Part shown: one piece after another, positions 29,731 to 32,162 of the stretch
How the letters are laid out: every line of letters starts with the position of its first letter
How positions within the stretch are numbered: the stretch's first letter is position 1
NCBI GenBank assembly: GCA_022361275.1
Contig: JAKSBE010000261.1
Location: 1-32,162 of the forward strand
Reading direction: 5' to 3'
Source: Kiloniellales bacterium
GTDB lineage: Bacteria > Pseudomonadota > Alphaproteobacteria > Kiloniellales > JAKSBE01
Length of the DNA: 32,162 bases
The notes under the pieces: model-generated
Told to the model about the DNA's origin: nothing
What the model saw: only the letters and a program-made list of their open reading frames with translations
The model's database searches: none
Position numbers and translations under genes: made by a program

Positions 29731-31095
29731 ATGCAGACGAACTTCACCCTGGCGCAGCTCGCCGATCCGGACGTCGCCGAGTCCGAGAAGATCCTGCGGA
29801 CCTGTGTCCACTGCGGCTTCTGCACCGCGACCTGCCCGACCTACGTCCTGCTGGGCGACGAGCTCGATTCGCCGCGCGGCCGGATCTACCTGATCAAGGA
29901 CATGCTGGAGAACGACCGCCCGGCCAGCGCCCAGGTGGTCAAGCACATCGACCGCTGCCTCTCCTGTCTGTCCTGCATGACCACCTGTCCCTCGGGCGTG
30001 CACTACATGCACCTGGTCGATCACGCCCGGACCCACATCGAGCGGACCTACCGGCGGCCGCTCTTCGACCGGCTGCTGCGCGCGCTCTTCGCCTGGCTGC
30101 TGCCGGTGCCCTGGCGCTTTCGCCTGGCCCTGATCGGCGCCTGGTTCGCCCGGCCCTTCGCGAAGCTTTTCCCGGGCCGCCTGGGTGCCATGCTGGCCCT
30201 GGCGCCGGCCGCGATCCCGACCGCCAGCCGCTGCGACCTGCCCCAGACCTTTCCGGCCGAAGGGCCGCGCCGGGCGCGGGCGGCGCTGATGAACGGCTGC
30301 GCCCAGCAGGTCCTGGCGCCGGAGATCAACGAGGCGACGATCCGCCTGCTGACCCGGCACGGCGTCGAGGTCGTGGTCGCCGAGGGCGCCGGCTGCTGTG
30401 GCGCCCTGACGCACCACATGGGCAAGGAGGCGCCGGCCCTGGCCTCGGCCAAGGCCAACGTCGCCGCCTGGACCCGGGAGCTCGAAGGCGAGGGCCTGGA
30501 CGCGGTGATCATCAATGCCTCGGGCTGCGGCACCACGGTCAAGGACTACGGCTTCATGCTCCGCGAAGACGCCGACTGGGCGGATCCGGCGGCCAGGATC
30601 TCCGAACTGACCAAGGACATCTCGGAGTTCATGGCGGAACGCGGCCTGGCCGCCCCGACCGCCGCCCCGACCGCCGCCCCGAGCCTGACGGTCGCCTACC
30701 ACGCCGCCTGCTCGCTCCAGCACGGCCAGAAGGTGACCGCGCCGCCCAAGCAGCTCCTGGCCGCGGCAGGCTTCCAGATCCGCGAGGTGCCCGAGGGCCA
30801 CCTTTGCTGCGGCTCCGCCGGCACCTACAACCTGCTGCAGCCGGAGATCGCACGGCGGTTGCGCGACCGCAAGGTCGCGAACATCGAGAGCACGGCCCCC
30901 GACGTGATCGCAACCGGCAACATCGGCTGCATGACCCAGATCGCCAGCGGCAGCCGGATCCCGATCCTGCACACGGTGGAGCTCTTGGACTGGGCCACCG
31001 GCGGCCCCTTGCCCAGGGCGCTGGCAGGCCGCGTCCAGGCCGGGGTCGAAATGCCGGCTGCGGCGGCGGAGCAGGTGCGGGCCAGCCGCCCTTGA
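29731..31095 (+). CDS. glcF: Glycolate oxidase iron-sulfur subunit GlcF
   Basis: 454 residues. Two [4Fe-4S] ferredoxin-type motifs, CVHCGFCTATCPTY (about 26-39) and CLSCLSCMTTCPSG (about 74-87), pass electrons to the membrane quinone pool. Two CCG domains follow, seen as MNGCAQQ...EGAGCCGALTHH and HAACSLQHGQ...EGHLCCGSAGTYNLL. A stretch AAPTAAPTAAPS (about 307-318), encoded by three copies of a 12-bp unit at 30649-30684, lies just before the second CCG domain. GGAGGAGC before the ATG; 26 bp after glcE. Confidence 0.96.
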   Translation: MQTNFTLAQLADPDVAESEKILRTCVHCGFCTATCPTYVLLGDELDSPRGRIYLIKDMLENDRPASAQVVKHIDRCLSCLSCMTTCPSGVHYMHLVDHARTHIERTYRRPLFDRLLRALFAWLLPVPWRFRLALIGAWFARPFAKLFPGRLGAMLALAPAAIPTASRCDLPQTFPAEGPRRARAALMNGCAQQVLAPEINEATIRLLTRHGVEVVVAEGAGCCGALTHHMGKEAPALASAKANVAAWTRELEGEGLDAVIINASGCGTTVKDYGFMLREDADWADPAARISELTKDISEFMAERGLAAPTAAPTAAPSLTVAYHAACSLQHGQKVTAPPKQLLAAAGFQIREVPEGHLCCGSAGTYNLLQPEIARRLRDRKVANIESTAPDVIATGNIGCMTQIASGSRIPILHTVELLDWATGGPLPRALAGRVQAGVEMPAAAAEQVRASRP

Positions 31096-31202
31096 CTCCC
31101 TAGGGGCTTTTCAAGCCATCATGGGTTGCAGAACCCGGCACCGAGGCGTGCCGGCGCCATGGGTTCGCGCGTGAGCTGCAAGAACAACCCCGGGGAGGAA
31201 CC

Positions 31203-32141
31203 ATGCCCGGCAAGGGGAGTGGCGAAATCGACACCCAGGCCCAGGCGGGGCTTCTCCGGCGCCTCGAAGACGGTCTCTTCAGACCGGTGGATGCGTCGTC
31301 GTTGGCGGTCTTCCGGATCGGCTTCGGCCTGATCATGCTCGTCGAATGCTGGCGCTTCTGGGAGCACGGCTGGATCGCACGCTACTACATCGATCCAGAG
31401 CTCTACTTCACGTACTACGGCTTCCAATGGGTCGCGCCCTGGCCCGGGGACGGCATGTACTGGCACTTCGGGCTGCTGGCCGTGCTCTCCCTCATGATCA
31501 TGGTCGGGCTGTTCTACCGGGCCGCGATCATCGTCTTCTTCTTCGCCTTCACCTACGTCTTCCTCCTGGACCAGGCGCGCTATCTGAACCACTTCGTCCT
31601 GGTCAGCATGATCGCCTTCCTGATGATGCTGGTTCCGGCCAGCCGGATCTGGTCGCTCGACGCGCTCATCGCCCGGCGTCTGCGGGCGAAGCCGTCGGAG
31701 GTGCCGGCCTGGACCGTCTGGCTCTTCGTGATGCAGTTCGAGATCATGTACGTCTTCGCCGGCATCGTGAAGGTCAATCCGGACTGGCTGCGCCTGGAGC
31801 CTCTGGCCATGTGGCTGGCCCGTCGCGCCGACGCGCCCCTGGTCGGGCAGCTGTTCCTGGAGGACTGGGTGATCGCGATCGGCGCCTACGGGGTCATCCT
31901 GCTGCACATCGTCGGCGCGCCCCTGCTGCTGTTCAAGCGCACGCGGCTTCCGGTCGCGGTGGTCTACTTCGTCTTCCACCTGGCCAACCACCTCATCTTC
32001 CGGATCGGCATCTTCCCCTGGGTGGCCATGCTCGGCACCCTGATGTTCTTCGATCCGGACTGGCCGCGCCGCCTGGCCGGGCGACTGCAGCGGGCTCTGG
32101 GGCGCCTCGCGTCTTCGGAGCGGAGGGTTGCCGATGTCTAG
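31203..32141 (+). CDS. HTTM-domain membrane protein (vitamin K-dependent carboxylase-related)
   Basis: 312 residues with about seven to eight hydrophobic segments. The layout fits the HTTM domain shared by bacterial proteins related to vitamin K-dependent gamma-glutamyl carboxylase: DASSLAVFRIGFGLIMLVECWRF (first helix), YYIDPELYFTYYGFQWVAPWPGDGMYWHFGLL, FLLDQARYLNHFVLVSMIAFLMMLVPASRIWSLDAL, WTVWLFVMQFEIMYVFAGIVKVNPDWLRLEPL, and VVYFVFHLANHLIFRIGIFPWVAM. The 'NHF' after the tyrosine, and the 'YVFAGIVKVNPDWL' segment, are characteristic. It has only the membrane part; larger family members add a C-terminal region. GGGGAGGAACC before the ATG is a strong ribosome site. It overlaps the next gene by eight bases. 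Confidence 0.85.
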   Translation: MPGKGSGEIDTQAQAGLLRRLEDGLFRPVDASSLAVFRIGFGLIMLVECWRFWEHGWIARYYIDPELYFTYYGFQWVAPWPGDGMYWHFGLLAVLSLMIMVGLFYRAAIIVFFFAFTYVFLLDQARYLNHFVLVSMIAFLMMLVPASRIWSLDALIARRLRAKPSEVPAWTVWLFVMQFEIMYVFAGIVKVNPDWLRLEPLAMWLARRADAPLVGQLFLEDWVIAIGAYGVILLHIVGAPLLLFKRTRLPVAVVYFVFHLANHLIFRIGIFPWVAMLGTLMFFDPDWPRRLAGRLQRALGRLASSERRVADV

Positions 32142-32162
32142 CCAGGCTATCGAAAGGCAGGC
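32134..32162 (+). CDS. Start of a further gene, cut by the window end
   Basis: ATG at 32134 overlaps the HTTM stop (the shared bases are ATGTCTAG) and has GGAGGG six bases upstream. Only MSSQAIERQ is visible, not enough to identify. The overlap suggests translational coupling to the HTTM gene, so the two products probably work together. Confidence 0.55.

Noticed and set aside
31092..31122. Possible promoter TTGACT ... CATCAT before the HTTM gene
   Set aside because: The spacer is 19 bases and the hexamers overlap the glcF stop and a weak GCCC/GGGC-TTTT hairpin; too weak to list.

Overview
The window is GC-rich and coding-dense. It looks like the chromosome of an alphaproteobacterium, probably Rhodospirillales-like. 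This rests on the 41-residue bL36 with a single cysteine, an FnrN/FnrL-type regulator (Cys-x2-Cys-x7-Cys), a full-consensus CtrA box, a tripartite tricarboxylate transporter, a bactofilin and a glycolate oxidase operon. No rRNA, tRNA, CRISPR array, integrase or transposase gene was found. The taxonomic placement is inferred from gene content, not from a marker-gene comparison.

Left part (1-5.2 kb, minus strand): a tricarboxylate transporter operon tctC-tctB-tctA (tctA cut by the window edge), with a very strong hairpin between the binding-protein gene and the two membrane genes. Upstream of it lie an orphan TAXI-type TRAP binding protein and a host-attachment (baeRF-like) protein gene flanked by two copies of a hairpin-forming repeat of about 90-100 bp.

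Centre (5.2-18.1 kb): the most distinctive region, a cluster of small transcription units for stress survival. It holds ftsH with a GNAT-like gene, an FNR-type oxygen regulator with all four cluster-ligating cysteines, Hsp20 with a phasin, two tandem-domain universal stress proteins, a KefB-type antiporter with two small unrecognised partners and an EEP nuclease, a small secreted protein with a cytochrome c, a Sel1-repeat protein, and a hemerythrin with a two-helix membrane protein. Seven FNR-box-like sites (TTGAY-N4-RTCAA, at most one mismatch) lie in this stretch; six sit at promoter distance from these units. I read it as an oxygen-limitation/dormancy regulon encoded with its own regulator, similar in content to the DosR regulon of mycobacteria but under FNR-type control. 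That parallel is inference.

Right part (18.1-32.2 kb): a cytochrome c2-like protein with its own sigma70-type promoter; the peptidoglycan glycosyltransferase MtgA; a small protein, bactofilin and TPR protein group with a CtrA box upstream; a MATE transporter divergent from a SAM methyltransferase; bL36 with a clear promoter; an unusual single-frame fusion of a PhzF-family enzyme to a long Pro/Ala/Glu/Lys and acidic linker and a degenerate PilZ domain; a glcDEF operon with a GntR/FadR-type operator placed on its predicted start site; and an HTTM-family membrane protein that overlaps the start of a further gene cut by the window edge.
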